Positions 41,163 through 51,500 of a stretch of DNA of 64,000 nucleotides are shown here, one piece after another. The stretch lies in assembly GCF_027922325.1 (NCBI RefSeq), contig NZ_BSFL01000001.1:248001-312000 (forward strand), in the 5' to 3' direction. The notes beneath the pieces were generated by a model. It was given only the letters and a program-made list of their open reading frames with translations. It had not been told where the DNA came from and searched no databases. How positions within the stretch are numbered: the stretch's first letter is position 1; every line of letters starts with the position of its first letter. Position numbers and translations under genes: made by a program. The DNA comes from Methylopila turkensis (lineage in GTDB: Bacteria > Pseudomonadota > Alphaproteobacteria > Rhizobiales > Methylopilaceae).

Positions 41163-43238
41163 ATGAACCTCGATGTCGCCTTCGCGCCGCTGATCCCGCT
41201 GATCCCGCTGATCGCGCTCGGCGTCGCCGGCGCCGTCGTGGCGGCGCTGTGCGTGCTGGGGCGCACGCGCGGCGCGTGGCTCCGGGCGGGCGCGATCGCC
41301 TGCCTGCTGCTCGCGCTCGCCAACCCGTCCTTCACGCGCGAGGACCGGGAGACGCTGACCAACATCCTGCCCGTGGTGGTCGACCGCTCCGGCAGCCAGA
41401 CGCTCGACGGCCGCGGCGCCCAGACCGACGAGGTGCGCCGGCAGGTCGAGGCCCGCCTTCAGGGCCTGCCCAACACGGAGGTGCGCTGGATCGAGGCCGG
41501 TCAGGACGGGACGTCCGCCGACGGCACCGAGCTGTTCGCGGCGCTGCGCAACGCGCTCGCCGACGTGCCGCCGGAGCGCGTGGCCGGCGCGCTGTTCGTC
41601 ACCGACGGCGTGGTGCACGACGCGCCCGCCGACGCCCGCGACCTCGGCTTCGCCGCGCCCGTCCACACCCTCGTCACCGGCCGGCCGGACGAGCGCGACC
41701 GCCGCGTCGCGCTGACGCTTTCGCCACGCTTCGGCATCGTCGGCCAGACCCAGCGGGTCGGCTTCCGCGTGCATGAGACCGGGTTCCAGGGCGGCCGTCC
41801 GGTGCCGGTGGTGGTGCGGCGCGACGGCGAGGAGATCGAGCGTTTCGAGGCCTTTCCCGGCGAGGAGACGACCTTCGACGCGCCGATCAGCCACGCTGGC
41901 GTCAACTTCATCGAGATCGAGGCCGAGACCGCGCCCGGCGAGATCACCGCGGTCAACAACCGCGCGGTGCTGCCGATCGACGGCGTGCGCGAGAAGCTGC
42001 GCGTGCTGCTGGTCTCGGGCGAGCCCCACGCGGGCGAACGCACCTGGCGCAACCTGCTCAAGGCCGACGCCTCGGTCGATCTCGTGCACTTCACCATTCT
42101 GCGCCCGCCGGACAAGCAGGACGGCACGCCGATCAACGAGCTGTCGCTGATCGCCTTCCCGACGCGCGAGCTGTTCGCCCAGAAGATCGACGAGTTCGAC
42201 CTCATCATCTTCGACCGCTACGCGCGCCAGGGCATCCTGCCAATCATCTATTTCGAGAACATCGCCCGCTACGTGCGGAACGGCGGCGCCGTGCTGGTCG
42301 CCTCCGGGCCGGACTACGCCGAGCCGGGCTCGCTGTTCGAAACGCCGCTTGCGCAGGTGCTGCCGGCCGAACCCATGGGCGGCGTTCTGGAGCGGGCCTT
42401 CAAGGCCGAGCTGTCGCCCGTCGGCCGCAAGCACCCGGTCACCCGCGGCCTGCCGGGATCGGAGACGACGCCGCCGAGCTGGGCGCCGTGGTTCCGGATG
42501 GTCGACAGCCGCATGCACGAGGGCGAGTCCGTGCTGAACGGCCCTGACGAACGGCCCCTGCTCGTGCTCGCCCGCGAGGAGAAGGGCCGCGTCGCGCTGC
42601 TGCTGTCGGACCACGCCTGGCTGTGGGCGCGCGGCTTCGATGGCGGCGGGCCGCATGTGGACCTGCTGCGGCGCCTGTCGCACTGGCTGATGCAGGAGCC
42701 GGACCTCGAGGAGGAGGCCCTGCGCGCCAAGGCGACCGGCAGGACCATCGTGTTCGAGCGCCAGACGCTGAAGGACGAGGCCGCGCCGGTCGAGGTGACG
42801 CTGCCGAGCGGCGCGACCCGCCGGATCGAGCTGACGGAGGCCGAGCCCGGCCTGTGGCGCGGCGAACTGGAGACGCCGGAGCTCGGACTGCACCGCGCGG
42901 TCGACGGCACCTTCTCGACGCTCGTCAATGTCGGCCCGCCCAACCCGCGCGAGTTCACCGAGGTGACGAGCACGGCGGCCCGCATGACCGCGATCGCCAA
43001 CGCCACCGGCGGCTCGGTCCGCCGCGTGGTGGCGGACGCCGGCGACGACGTCTCGGTCCCGCGCGTCGTGCAGGTGGCGGCCGGCGCGCGCGCCTTCGGC
43101 TCGGACTGGATCGGCGTCCGGCAGGCCGACGCCTCGGTCGTGCGCGGCATCGGCATCCTGCCGGTGTTCGCGGGCGTGCTTGGCCTGCTGCTGCTGCTCG
43201 GCGCCTTCGCCGCGGCCTGGGCGCGGGAGGGCCGGTGA
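41163..43238 (+). CDS. Large membrane protein of the MoxR operon, VWA / glutamine-amidotransferase-like
   Basis: 691 residues. Two N-terminal helices (IPLIPLIALGVAGAVVAALCVLG and LRAGAIACLLLALANPSF) are followed by VVVDRSGSQTLDGRG, a VWA-like strand. A central class-I-amidotransferase-like domain begins LRVLLVSGEPHAGERTW and has DLIIFDRYARQGILP and AVLVASGPDY, without a catalytic Cys that I can see. A C-terminal helix (LPVFAGVLGLLLLLGAFAAAWA) ends the protein. The fold resembles membrane scaffolds coded beside DUF4159 proteins. It is the last gene of the operon, ten bases after the preceding stop. Confidence 0.85.
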   Translation: MNLDVAFAPLIPLIPLIALGVAGAVVAALCVLGRTRGAWLRAGAIACLLLALANPSFTREDRETLTNILPVVVDRSGSQTLDGRGAQTDEVRRQVEARLQGLPNTEVRWIEAGQDGTSADGTELFAALRNALADVPPERVAGALFVTDGVVHDAPADARDLGFAAPVHTLVTGRPDERDRRVALTLSPRFGIVGQTQRVGFRVHETGFQGGRPVPVVVRRDGEEIERFEAFPGEETTFDAPISHAGVNFIEIEAETAPGEITAVNNRAVLPIDGVREKLRVLLVSGEPHAGERTWRNLLKADASVDLVHFTILRPPDKQDGTPINELSLIAFPTRELFAQKIDEFDLIIFDRYARQGILPIIYFENIARYVRNGGAVLVASGPDYAEPGSLFETPLAQVLPAEPMGGVLERAFKAELSPVGRKHPVTRGLPGSETTPPSWAPWFRMVDSRMHEGESVLNGPDERPLLVLAREEKGRVALLLSDHAWLWARGFDGGGPHVDLLRRLSHWLMQEPDLEEEALRAKATGRTIVFERQTLKDEAAPVEVTLPSGATRRIELTEAEPGLWRGELETPELGLHRAVDGTFSTLVNVGPPNPREFTEVTSTAARMTAIANATGGSVRRVVADAGDDVSVPRVVQVAAGARAFGSDWIGVRQADASVVRGIGILPVFAGVLGLLLLLGAFAAAWAREGR

Positions 43239-43291
43239 TCTCGTCGCCCGCCCGCGGCGGCCCCTGCTTCGCTTCGCGGTAGTCGGCGCCC

Positions 43292-43966
43292 ATGAGCTGG
43301 TGGATCGACCTGCTGCAGCAGTTCCTGCTGGTGTTCTCGGCGCTGTTCTCGATCGTGAACCCGATGGGCGGCGCGCTGATCTTCAGCCAGGTCACCGCCG
43401 CCCGCACGCATGCGCAGCGCGCCGATCTCGCCCGCCGCATCGGGATTTACGCCGCCATGGTGATGCTCGGCGCGCTGTGGATCGGCGTCTATGTGCTGAA
43501 CTTCTTCGGCGTCACGGTCGACGCCCTGCGGGTCGCCGGCGGCCTCGTGGTCGCGGTCAACGCCTGGCAGTTGCTGTCGGCCCCGGAGGTGCACGAGGAC
43601 CGCAAGCAGTCCCATGCCGACGAGGCGCGCACCGCCCCGCCGGACGTGGCGTTCTTTCCGCTCACCATGCCGCTGACCACGGGTCCGGGCACGATCTCGG
43701 TCGCGATCGCGCTCGGGGCCAACCGGCCTTCGGAGCCGTCCGCCTTCCTCGCCTTCACGCTCGCCTCGACCGCGGCCGCCGTGGCGCTCGCGCTCGCGAT
43801 CTGGATCGCCTATCGCTGGGCGGACACGATCGTGAACCTGCTCGGCACGGCGCGGGTGCAAATCGTCGCACGGCTCGCGGCGTTCCTGCTCCTGTGCATC
43901 GGCGTACAGATCACCATAAACGGGTTCACGGACGCGCTGCGCCACGCCGGCATCGGCGCGTCCTGA
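43292..43966 (+). CDS. MarC-family integral membrane protein
   Basis: 224 residues with six membrane helices. FSIVNPMGGALIFSQVT is the family motif in helix 1-2 (normally NPxG), followed by VAGGLVVAVNAWQLLSAP and FFPLTMPLTTGPGTISVAIALGA. MarC proteins were once linked to antibiotic resistance, but their transport function is unknown. It lies 53 bases after the MoxR operon and could be cotranscribed. Confidence 0.92.
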   Translation: MSWWIDLLQQFLLVFSALFSIVNPMGGALIFSQVTAARTHAQRADLARRIGIYAAMVMLGALWIGVYVLNFFGVTVDALRVAGGLVVAVNAWQLLSAPEVHEDRKQSHADEARTAPPDVAFFPLTMPLTTGPGTISVAIALGANRPSEPSAFLAFTLASTAAAVALALAIWIAYRWADTIVNLLGTARVQIVARLAAFLLLCIGVQITINGFTDALRHAGIGAS

Positions 43967-43988
43967 CATCGTCCCCGGAGATCTTTCC

Positions 43989-44291
43989 GTGATCCGCCTG
44001 TTCGCCTCCGCCGCGCGCGTCGCGGCCCTGCTCTGCCTCATCGTCGCGGCGCCTCACGCCGCCGCCGCGCGCGCGCCGGTCGTCCAGGCGATCTCGGCGG
44101 CGGAGAGCGACAAACCGAAGGAAGACAAGAGCTGCCGGCAGGGCGCGCGCACCAAAGCCTTCGGCTGGATGCTGGTGGACTACGGCGTCGCGACGCTGAA
44201 ATACGTCGTCGGCCTGTTCCTGATCCCGGTCGGGCTGCTGCTGGTCTGCGTCGGCGTCGTGGTGGAGGTGGTCGAGGCGGTGGCCTGCTGA
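43989..44291 (+). CDS. Small hypothetical exported membrane protein
   Basis: 100 residues from a GTG start with GGAG eleven bases upstream. A signal peptide or first helix (VAALLCLIVAAPHAAAA) is followed by a short polar region with SCRQGARTKAFG and a second helix (YVVGLFLIPVGLLLVCVGVVVEVV). No family is recognised. It starts 23 bases after marC on the same strand and may be cotranscribed with it. Confidence 0.7.
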   Translation: MIRLFASAARVAALLCLIVAAPHAAAARAPVVQAISAAESDKPKEDKSCRQGARTKAFGWMLVDYGVATLKYVVGLFLIPVGLLLVCVGVVVEVVEAVAC

Positions 44292-44304
44292 GGCGCAGGA
44301 TGGC

Positions 44305-44805
44305 TCAGACCGCCCGGCGCGCCTCGCCGGCGACGCCTTCGGTCGCGCCCTCGACCAACGGACGCCACAGCACCCGCCGCGGATCGACCGGGCCCGGCAG
44401 CGTCACCCGGCCCGCGGGGATGCGCTCGAACCCGACACGGGCGTAATAGGGCTCGTCTCCGACCAGCATCACCAATCGGTGTCCGGCCTTCTCCGCCGCC
44501 TCGAGTGAGGCGTTGAGCAGCGCATGCCCGATGCCCTTGCTCCGGAACGCGGGATCGACCACCAGCGGCCCGAGCAGCAGAGCGGGCGACGACCCGATGC
44601 GGATCGGGGTCAGCCGGTTCGAGCCCACGAGGAAGGTGCCGACCCGCGCCACATAGGACAGGTCGCCCGCCGGCGGCACGCCCTCCCGCAGCCGGTAGGC
44701 GGAGCGCGCGAACCGGCCGGGACCGAAGGCCCGTTCGTGCAGGTAGTCGACGGCGGGATCGTCGCCCGGCTGCTCGTGGAGAATGGCGAGAGGAAGGGAG
44801 GTCAT
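44305..44805 (-). CDS. GNAT-family N-acetyltransferase (YhbS-like)
   Basis: 166 residues with the acetyl-CoA fold: LLLGPLVVDPAFRSKGIGHALLNASLE carries the R/Q-x-x-G-x-G/A pyrophosphate-binding loop (RSKGIG), and LVMLVGDEPYYARVGFERI is the YhbS-type ending motif. The acceptor, a small molecule or protein, is unknown. I took the ATG at 44805 because the frame upstream is Arg-rich and lacks a family match. No good ribosome-binding site is visible. Confidence 0.88.
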   Translation of the reverse strand: MTSLPLAILHEQPGDDPAVDYLHERAFGPGRFARSAYRLREGVPPAGDLSYVARVGTFLVGSNRLTPIRIGSSPALLLGPLVVDPAFRSKGIGHALLNASLEAAEKAGHRLVMLVGDEPYYARVGFERIPAGRVTLPGPVDPRRVLWRPLVEGATEGVAGEARRAV

Positions 44806-45040
44806 GGACGCGCTCGGGCGAAAAGGATCGTCGGGGCCGGCCGAGCGGAGGCGTTCCGTCAGCCGCGCGCGGGCGTCGCGCCAGAGGCGCGGAGCGGACG
44901 ACGTCGTCGCGATGAGGAGCGGAGAGCGCGGATCATGACGGCGGAGCGCGTAGCACGTCGCGCTTGCGCACGCAAAGCGCGGCGCGCGCGCACGGACGCG
45001 CCGCGCTATGCTTCGGACGCGCAGCGGAGGAGAAGAACGA

Positions 45041-46021
45041 ATGGGATTGCTCGTCGACGGCGTCTGGCGGGACCAGTGGTACGACACCTCGAAGACCGGG
45101 GGACGCTTCGAGCGCCAGGCCTCGCAGTTCCGCAACTGGGTGACCCCGGACGGCGAGCCCGGGCCGAGCGGCGAAGGCGGCTTCGCAGCCGAGGCCGGCC
45201 GCTACCATCTCTATGTTTCCTACGCCTGCCCTTGGGCGCACCGCACGCTGATTTTCCGGAAGCTGAAGCGGCTCGAAGACCTGATCTCCGTCTCCGTCGT
45301 CGATCCCCGCATGGGCGACGAGGGCTGGACTTTCGGCGATTTTCCCGGCGCGACCCCCGACGAGGTCAATGGCGCCCGCCGGCTCTACGAAATCTACGTC
45401 AAGGCCGCGCCGAAGGCGACGACCCGCGTGACCGTGCCGGTGCTGTGGGACAAGGCGCGCGGGACCATCGTCTCGAACGAAAGCGCCGACATCATCCGCA
45501 TGTTCAACTCGGCCTTCGACGACCTGACCGGCGACACGGGCGACTTCTACCCTCCCCGGCTGCGCGCCGACATCGACGCGCTCAACGCGCGGATCTACGA
45601 ACGCGTCAACAACGGCGTCTACCGCGCCGGCTTCGCGACCACGCAGGCCGCCTATGAGGAGGCGTTCGAGGCGCTGTTCGACGAACTCGACGCTCTCGAC
45701 GACCGGCTCTCGGACCAGCGCTTCCTGACCGGCGGCCAGGCGACCGAGGCGGACTGGCGGCTGTTCACCACGCTCGTCCGCTTCGACGCGGTCTATGTCG
45801 GCCACTTCAAGTGCAACCGCCGCCGGATCGCCGACTATCCCTCGCTCTCGGGCTACCTGCGCGATCTCCACCAATGGCCCGGCGTGCGGGAGACGGTGCG
45901 GCTCGACCACATCAAGACGCACTATTACTGGTCGCACACCACCATAAACCCGACCCGCGTGATCCCGCTCGGACCGGCGCTCGACCTCGACGCCCCGCAC
46001 GGACGCGAGGCGCTCGGCTGA
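45041..46021 (+). CDS. Glutathionyl-hydroquinone reductase (Xi-class glutathione transferase, YqjG/ECM4)
   Basis: 326 residues. The N-terminal thioredoxin-like domain has RYHLYVSYACPWAHRTLIFRKL, in which the Cys of ACPWAHR is the Xi-class catalytic residue. RVTVPVLWDKARGTIVSNESADIIRMFNSAF follows, pieces PVLWDK and SNESADIIRM, and the C-terminal helical domain shows LTGGQATEADWRLFTTLVRFDAVYVGHFKCN. The enzyme reduces glutathionyl-hydroquinones in the cytosol. GGAGGAGAAG before the ATG at 45041 sets the start. It is divergent from the GNAT gene. Confidence 0.93.
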   Translation: MGLLVDGVWRDQWYDTSKTGGRFERQASQFRNWVTPDGEPGPSGEGGFAAEAGRYHLYVSYACPWAHRTLIFRKLKRLEDLISVSVVDPRMGDEGWTFGDFPGATPDEVNGARRLYEIYVKAAPKATTRVTVPVLWDKARGTIVSNESADIIRMFNSAFDDLTGDTGDFYPPRLRADIDALNARIYERVNNGVYRAGFATTQAAYEEAFEALFDELDALDDRLSDQRFLTGGQATEADWRLFTTLVRFDAVYVGHFKCNRRRIADYPSLSGYLRDLHQWPGVRETVRLDHIKTHYYWSHTTINPTRVIPLGPALDLDAPHGREALG

Positions 46022-46042
46022 GGCTGCGGCCTCGACGCCGCA

Positions 46043-46510
46043 TCACCACCTCGTCGCCGGTGGCGCGGAGGCGGCGATCTCATCGAGCCGCCGCCGCGTG
46101 GCGGCCGTGACGTCTGCCGGCAGGGCGTCGAGCGGAAACCAGCCGCGCTCGGCGATCTCCCGGTTCGGCGCGGGCTCCGGTCCGGCGCGGAACGCCGTCA
46201 GGCGGAAGGTCGCCACATGGTCGCGACCGCCGAAGGCCGGATTGTAAAGCAGGCCGAGCAGGCGAAGATCCGCTTCGTCGCCGATGACGCCGGTCTCCTC
46301 GCGCAACTCGCGCAGCGCGGCTTCCGCCGCCGTCTCGCCGGGATCGACCGCGCCGCCCGGCAGGTGCCAGCCGGGGGCGTAGCCGTGGCGCACCAGCAGG
46401 ACGCGGCCATCGCCGTCGATGACGGCGATCCGAACGCCCAGCGTCATGCCGCGGGTCGCCCGGCCCCAGCGGGCAAGAAGCCAGAGGACGAGCCGTCGTT
46501 TTCGGGTCAT
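46043..46510 (-). CDS. Nudix hydrolase
   Basis: 155 residues. The Nudix box [24 protein letters not shown] lies at residues about 51-74, with the catalytic REXXEE as RELREETGV. The preceding [19 protein letters not shown] and the later [15 protein letters not shown] are typical of general nucleoside-diphosphate-derivative hydrolases. The N-terminal [21 protein letters not shown] forms a basic amphipathic segment. The substrate is not defined. It is convergent with the glutathione transferase. Confidence 0.9.
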   Translation of the reverse strand: MTRKRRLVLWLLARWGRATRGMTLGVRIAVIDGDGRVLLVRHGYAPGWHLPGGAVDPGETAAEAALRELREETGVIGDEADLRLLGLLYNPAFGGRDHVATFRLTAFRAGPEPAPNREIAERGWFPLDALPADVTAATRRRLDEIAASAPPATRW

Positions 46511-46682
46511 CGTCGCCCTCGATGCCCGCTCACAGCATAGGTCGCAACGAGATCGACCACGGACGCATACCCGTCATTCATTTGTCCGACTGGTCAAAAT
46601 GCGGGCGTCCTGCCCATATGCGCGTCAGGAGATCGCTGAAGCGCCCTATGTCGATGGGCGTGGCTCTCCCTCTGGTGATGTT

Positions 46683-46802
46683 ATGTTCTGGCTGTTTTCG
46701 TTCCGCTCGCGCAACCCGCAGGCGGAGTATTCCTGGCGTCCGAGCCTGCGCGCCCCCAACGGCCGCGCGATCGCCGCGCTGATGACCTTTTCGGGCAACT
46801 GA
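46683..46802 (+). CDS. Small hypothetical protein (39 residues) ended by a terminator
   Basis: MFWLFSFRSRNPQAEYSWRP followed by SLRAPNGRAIAALMTFSGN. Codons are strongly GC-ending, and the stop is followed 34 bases later by an efficient terminator, so a transcript clearly ends here. There is no clear ribosome-binding site or known family. Its aromatic N-terminus and basic middle could bind a membrane surface or RNA. The 172-base upstream gap must hold its promoter. A second frame over the same bases (46522-46782) looks like a lipoprotein start but loses coding character. Confidence 0.55.
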   Translation: MFWLFSFRSRNPQAEYSWRPSLRAPNGRAIAALMTFSGN

Positions 46803-46836
46803 GCTTCAGGTTTCGCTTTCTCGGTTTTGCCGCCTG

Positions 46837-46876
46837 ACGCCGGCCGCGCTTCCCGCGCGCCGGCGTTTTGCTTTTT
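46837..46876 (+). terminator. Rho-independent terminator
   Basis: ACGCCGGC (46837-46844) pairs with GCCGGCGT (46859-46866), with an inner GCGC/GCGC pairing around TTCCC, followed by TTTTGCTTTTTT. It ends the transcript of the 39-residue gene. Confidence 0.9.
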
Positions 46877-46927
46877 TGAGCCACGGCCCGGTGCGCAGAC
46901 GGCGCCGAAGCGGCTATAACGCCGTCC

Positions 46928-47809
46928 GTGACCGTGCTCGCCCATCTTTCCGACCCTCACCTCGGCCCCCTGCCCCGTTTCACCGCCTTCGAGCTGATGT
47001 CGAAGCGGGGGCTCGGCGCCATCAACTGGTTCCGCCGCCGCAGGCGCTGGCACGACATGGTCGTGCTGGAGAAGCTCGTCGCCGACGTGCTGGACGAGCT
47101 GCCGGACGCGGTGGCCGTCACCGGCGACCTCACCAATCTCGGGCTCGAGGCCGAGTTCCTGCCGGCCGCGGCTTTCCTTGGGCGGCTCGGGCCGGCGGAT
47201 AAGGTCGCGGCGATCCCCGGCAATCACGACGCCTATGTGCGGCGCGTGGCGAGCGCGCCGGCGCGGGTCTGGGGCGCGCACATGTCCGGCGACGACGGCG
47301 CGGCCGGCTTCCCCTATGTGCGCCGGCACGGGCGGATCGCGCTCGTCGGCCTGTCGTCGGCGGTCGCGACATGGCCGCTGGCCGCGACGGGCGAGCTCGG
47401 CCCCGGCCAGCGCGACCGGCTCGCGCCGCTGCTGCGCGCGCTCAAGGAAGAAGGCCTTTTCCGAGTGGTGATGGTGCACCATCCCGTCGCCGAGGACGGC
47501 ACGCCCTGGCTGCGCCGCCTGCGCGACGCGCCCGAACTGCGCGCGCTGCTCGCCGCCGAAGGCGCGGAGCTCGTGCTGCACGGCCACAATCACGAGCCCG
47601 CCCGCCACGCCGTCCAGGGGCCCGAAGGTCCGATCCCGGTGATCGCGGTGCCGTCCTGCTCCACGGGCCTCGTCAGCCACGAACCTCTCGCGGCCTACAA
47701 TCTCTATGCCGTGGACGGCGAACCCGGCGCTTGGACCTGCGAGGCGGTGACCCGCGGCCTGAAGCCCGACGGGACCATCGGAGAGACCGACCGCTTCCGC
47801 GTGGCGTGA
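46928..47809 (+). CDS. Metallophosphoesterase
   Basis: 293 residues of the calcineurin-like fold: LAHLSDPHLGP, VTGDLTNLGLEAEF, IPGNHDAY, VMVHHPV and LHGHNHEP. All metal-binding residues are present, so it should be active on a phosphoester in the cytosol. The GTG start at 46928 is used; LSDPHLG begins at residue 6. It is a paralogue of the phosphoesterase at 30728 but stands alone after a terminator. Confidence 0.9.
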   Translation: MTVLAHLSDPHLGPLPRFTAFELMSKRGLGAINWFRRRRRWHDMVVLEKLVADVLDELPDAVAVTGDLTNLGLEAEFLPAAAFLGRLGPADKVAAIPGNHDAYVRRVASAPARVWGAHMSGDDGAAGFPYVRRHGRIALVGLSSAVATWPLAATGELGPGQRDRLAPLLRALKEEGLFRVVMVHHPVAEDGTPWLRRLRDAPELRALLAAEGAELVLHGHNHEPARHAVQGPEGPIPVIAVPSCSTGLVSHEPLAAYNLYAVDGEPGAWTCEAVTRGLKPDGTIGETDRFRVA

Positions 47810-47832
47810 GGCTGGAGCGTTCAGACCTCGGC

Positions 47833-48513
47833 TCAGCCGATCCCCGGCAGCATGCCCTTGGCGGCGGCGACCATGAGCGCGACCACCACGATCGCGCCGA
47901 CCGTTCCCCCGATGACGAAGGCGCCGAGCACCGCAAGCGCGCGCACCCAGCGGCTGCGCGCCGGACGCTCCGCGACGAACGCCGGCGCGACGTCGGCTGG
48001 AGGCGCGTGAGGCTGCGGCGCAGGATCGGCGACGGGCGTCGCCGCGACCGGCGCGGGGTCCGGCGACGAGCGATGCTCGCGGTCGTCCTGCGCCAGCAGG
48101 CGCTCGCGCTCCACGAGCCGGCGCGCCACATAGTCGGTGACGGCGGCGACGATCGGCTCGACCCGCTCGCTTTCGGCTGCGACCGAGCGACCGTGGCGGC
48201 CGTCGCGCAGGAAGCGGTAGACCTTCCGGTCACGCCCCATCTCGACGAACGACACCATGTCGACGAACAGTCGCGGCCGGTCGCCGGGCACGAGGCCGAC
48301 GTCGAACAGGTCGACCTCCGGGGGCACGTCGGCGAACACCGGCGCCAGCGCGTCGCGCAGGATCTCGAGCCGGGCGATTTCGGCCTGCCGCAAGTCGATC
48401 ACCACGTCGCTGCGCTCGGCCGCCTCGATCCGCGCGCGCCGCAACGCCTCGCGCAGCGGCCTGCTTGAAGCGGGGCGCGCGGATGCGGGTGCGCTCGGAA
48501 CGTCGTCGGCCAT
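47833..48513 (-). CDS. Tail-anchored hypothetical protein
   Basis: 226 residues from the ATG at 48513. The N-terminal half (LREALRRARIEAAERSDVVIDLRQAEIARLEILRDAL) is helical; VDLFDVGLVPGDRPRLFVDMVSFVEMGRDRKVYRF follows. A Pro/Ala linker of about 40 residues leads to one C-terminal membrane helix (ALAVLGAFVIGGTVGAIVVVALMVAAA). The topology suggests a cytosolic domain held to the inner membrane by its tail. It belongs to a conserved hypothetical set of alphaproteobacteria that I cannot name. Confidence 0.75.
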   Translation of the reverse strand: MADDVPSAPASARPASSRPLREALRRARIEAAERSDVVIDLRQAEIARLEILRDALAPVFADVPPEVDLFDVGLVPGDRPRLFVDMVSFVEMGRDRKVYRFLRDGRHGRSVAAESERVEPIVAAVTDYVARRLVERERLLAQDDREHRSSPDPAPVAATPVADPAPQPHAPPADVAPAFVAERPARSRWVRALAVLGAFVIGGTVGAIVVVALMVAAAKGMLPGIG

Positions 48514-48559
48514 GCGCGGCACGATAGCGGCTCCCGCGCCGCGGCGGGAGGGCTTCGCC

Positions 48560-51500
48560 TCATTCCTCCACGACGACGAGCAGATCCTTGGCGTCTACCG
48601 GCGATCCCGGCGACACCAGCACCTCCTTCACCACGCCTCCGCGCTCGGCGTGGATCGAGGTCTCCATCTTCATGGCCTCGATCGAGAGCACCACGTCGCC
48701 GGCCTCGATCTTCTGGCCGAGCTTCACCGACACGGTGGAGATGACGCCCGGCATGGGCGCAGCCACATGTCCGGGGTCGCCGGCGTCCGCCTTGCGGCGC
48801 GCCTCCCGCGCGGCGGCGGAGCGGTTCGGCACCTTGATGATGCGCGGCTGGCCGTTCAGCTCGAAGAAGACCTTCACCTGGCCTTCCTCGTCGGTCTCGC
48901 CGACGCCCAAGTTGCGGATCACCAGCGTCTTTCCGCGCTCGATCTCGACCGGAATTTCGCCGCCGGCGCCGAGGCCGTAAAAGTAGATCGGGGTCGGCAG
49001 CGCCGAGACCGGGCCGTACTTCTTCTCGGCCTGGGCGAAGTCCGCGAAGACCTTCGGATACATGAGGTAGGAGGCGAGATCGAAGTCGCTCGGCTCGCGC
49101 TCGATCTTCTTGGCGAGTTCGGCCCGCGCGGCGTCGAAATCCACCGGCGGCATCAGCGCGCCGGCACGGCCCTCGATCGGCTGCTCGCCCTTCAGCACCT
49201 TGGACTGGATGCCCTTGGGGAAGCCGCCCGGCGGCTGGCTGAGCTCGCCCTTCATGAGCTGGACCACGCTTTCGGGGAAGGACACGTCCACCGCCGGGTC
49301 CTCGACGTCCGCTCGGGTGAGCCCGGCCGAGACCATGGAAAGCGCCATGTCGCCCACCACCTTGGAGGTCGGCGTCACCTTCACGATGTCGCCGAACATG
49401 TCGTTCACGTCGCGATAGGTGCGCGCGACGTCGTTCCAGCGGGTCTCCAGCCCCATGGAGCGGGCCTGCTCCTTGAGGTTGGTGAACTGGCCGCCCGGCA
49501 TCTCGTGCAGATAGACTTCCGAGGCCGGCGCCAGCAGGTCGTTCTCGAACGCGGCGTACTGGGCGCGCGCCTGCTCCCAGTAGAGCGAGATCGCCCGGAT
49601 GGCGTCGAGGTCGAGGCCGGTGTCCCGCTCGGAGCCTTTGAGCGCCGCCACGATGGAGCCGAGGCAAGGCTGGGACGTCATGCCGGAGAAGGCGTCCATG
49701 GCGGCGTCCACGGCGTCCACGCCGGCGTCGATGGCGGCGAGCACGGTCGCGCCGGCGATGCCCGAGGTGTCGTGGGTGTGGAGGTGCAGCGGGAGGCCGG
49801 TCTCCTCCCGGAGCGTCTTCACCAGCAGCCGCGCGGCGGCGGGCTTCAGCAGGCCCGCCATGTCCTTCAGGCACAGCACATGGGCGCCGGCCTTCTCGAG
49901 CTGCTTCGCCAGATCGACATAGTATTTCAGGTCGTATTTGGCCCGCGACGGGTCGAGCACGTCGCCGGTGTAGCAGATCGCCGCCTCGCAGATTTTTCCG
50001 GCGTCGATGATCGCCTCCATGCTGACGCGCATGTTGTCGATCCAGTTCAGGCAGTCGAACACCCGGAACAGGTCCACCCCGCCCTTCGCCGCCTGCGCGA
50101 TGAAGAACGCCACCGCGTTGTCCGGATAGTTGGCGTAGCCGACGCCGTTCGAGCCGCGCACGAGGCACTGCAGCAGCAGGTTCGGCGCGCTCTCGCGGAT
50201 CTTGGCGAGGCGCTCCCACGGGTCCTCGGTCAGGAAGCGCATGGCGACGTCGAAGGTCGCGCCTCCCCAGCACTCGAGGCTGAGAAGCTGCGGGAGGCCC
50301 GACGCGTAGGACGGCGCGGAGGCCGCGATGTCGAAGCTCCGAACCCGGGTCGCCAACAGCGACTGGTGCGCGTCGCGCATCGTGGTGTCGGTGACCAGCA
50401 CCCGGGACTGGGCGCGCATCCATTCGCCGAACGCCTTGGGCCCCAGGCTCTCCAGAAGCTGCCGTGAGCCGTCTGCCGGCTCGCCGAACCGGGGCGCGGA
50501 GGGCATGGGGATGCCGTCCTTCGGCTTCGCGCGGCCCTTTGCCTCCGGGTGGCCGTTGACGGTGACGTCGGCGATGTAGGTGAGCAGCCGCGTGGCGCGG
50601 TCCTGCCGCTTCTCGAACGCGAACAGCTCCGGCGTCTCGTCGATGAAGCGGGTGATGGTCTCGCCCGCCAGGAAGGTCGGGTGACGCACCACGTTCTCGA
50701 GAAAGGCGAGGTTGGTCGCGACGCCGCGGATGCGGTACTCGCTGATGGCGCGCTGCATGCGCAGGCACGCCTCCTCCGCCGTCGGCGCCCAGGCCGTCAC
50801 CTTCTCCAGCATGGGATCGTAGAACCGGGTGATGACCGCGCCCGAATAGGCGGTGCCGCCGTCCACCCGGATGCCGAAACCCATGGCCCCGCGATAGGCG
50901 GTGATGCGGCCGTAGTCCGGAATGAAGTTGTCTTCCGGATTTTCGGTCGTGATGCGGCACTGCAGGGCGTTGCCGTTGAGGCGGATGTCGCCCTGCGCCG
51001 GCACGCCCGACTCCGGCGCCCCGATCGCCGCGCCCTCGATCACCCGGATCTGCGCTTTCACGATGTCGACGCCGGTGACCACCTCGGTCACCGTGTGCTC
51101 CACCTGGATGCGCGGATTGACCTCGATGAAGTAAAATTGGCCGCTGTCGGCGTCCACCAGGAACTCGACCGTGCCGGCGCCGAGATAGTCCGTCGCGCGG
51201 GCGATCTTCAGCCCGCTTTCGCACAGGGCGGCGCGGCCCTCATCGTCGAGGTACGGCGCAGGGGCGCGCTCCACCACCTTCTGGTTGCGGCGCTGCACCG
51301 AACAGTCGCGCTCGAACAGGTGCACGGTGTTGCCGTAGCGGTCGCCGAGAACCTGCACCTCCACATGCCGGGCGCGCTCGACGAGCTTCTCCAGATAGAC
51401 CTCATCCTTGCCGAAGGCGGCCTTGGCCTCGCGCTTGGCGTTGGTCACCTCCCCGATCAGCTTGCCCATGTCGCGGATGACGCGCATGCCGCGACCGCCG

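Noticed and set aside
46522..46782. Lipoprotein-like frame with VALPLVMLCSGCF
   Set aside because: After the apparent lipobox the sequence turns into Arg-rich shadow; the frame at 46683 has better codon use and stops just before the terminator.
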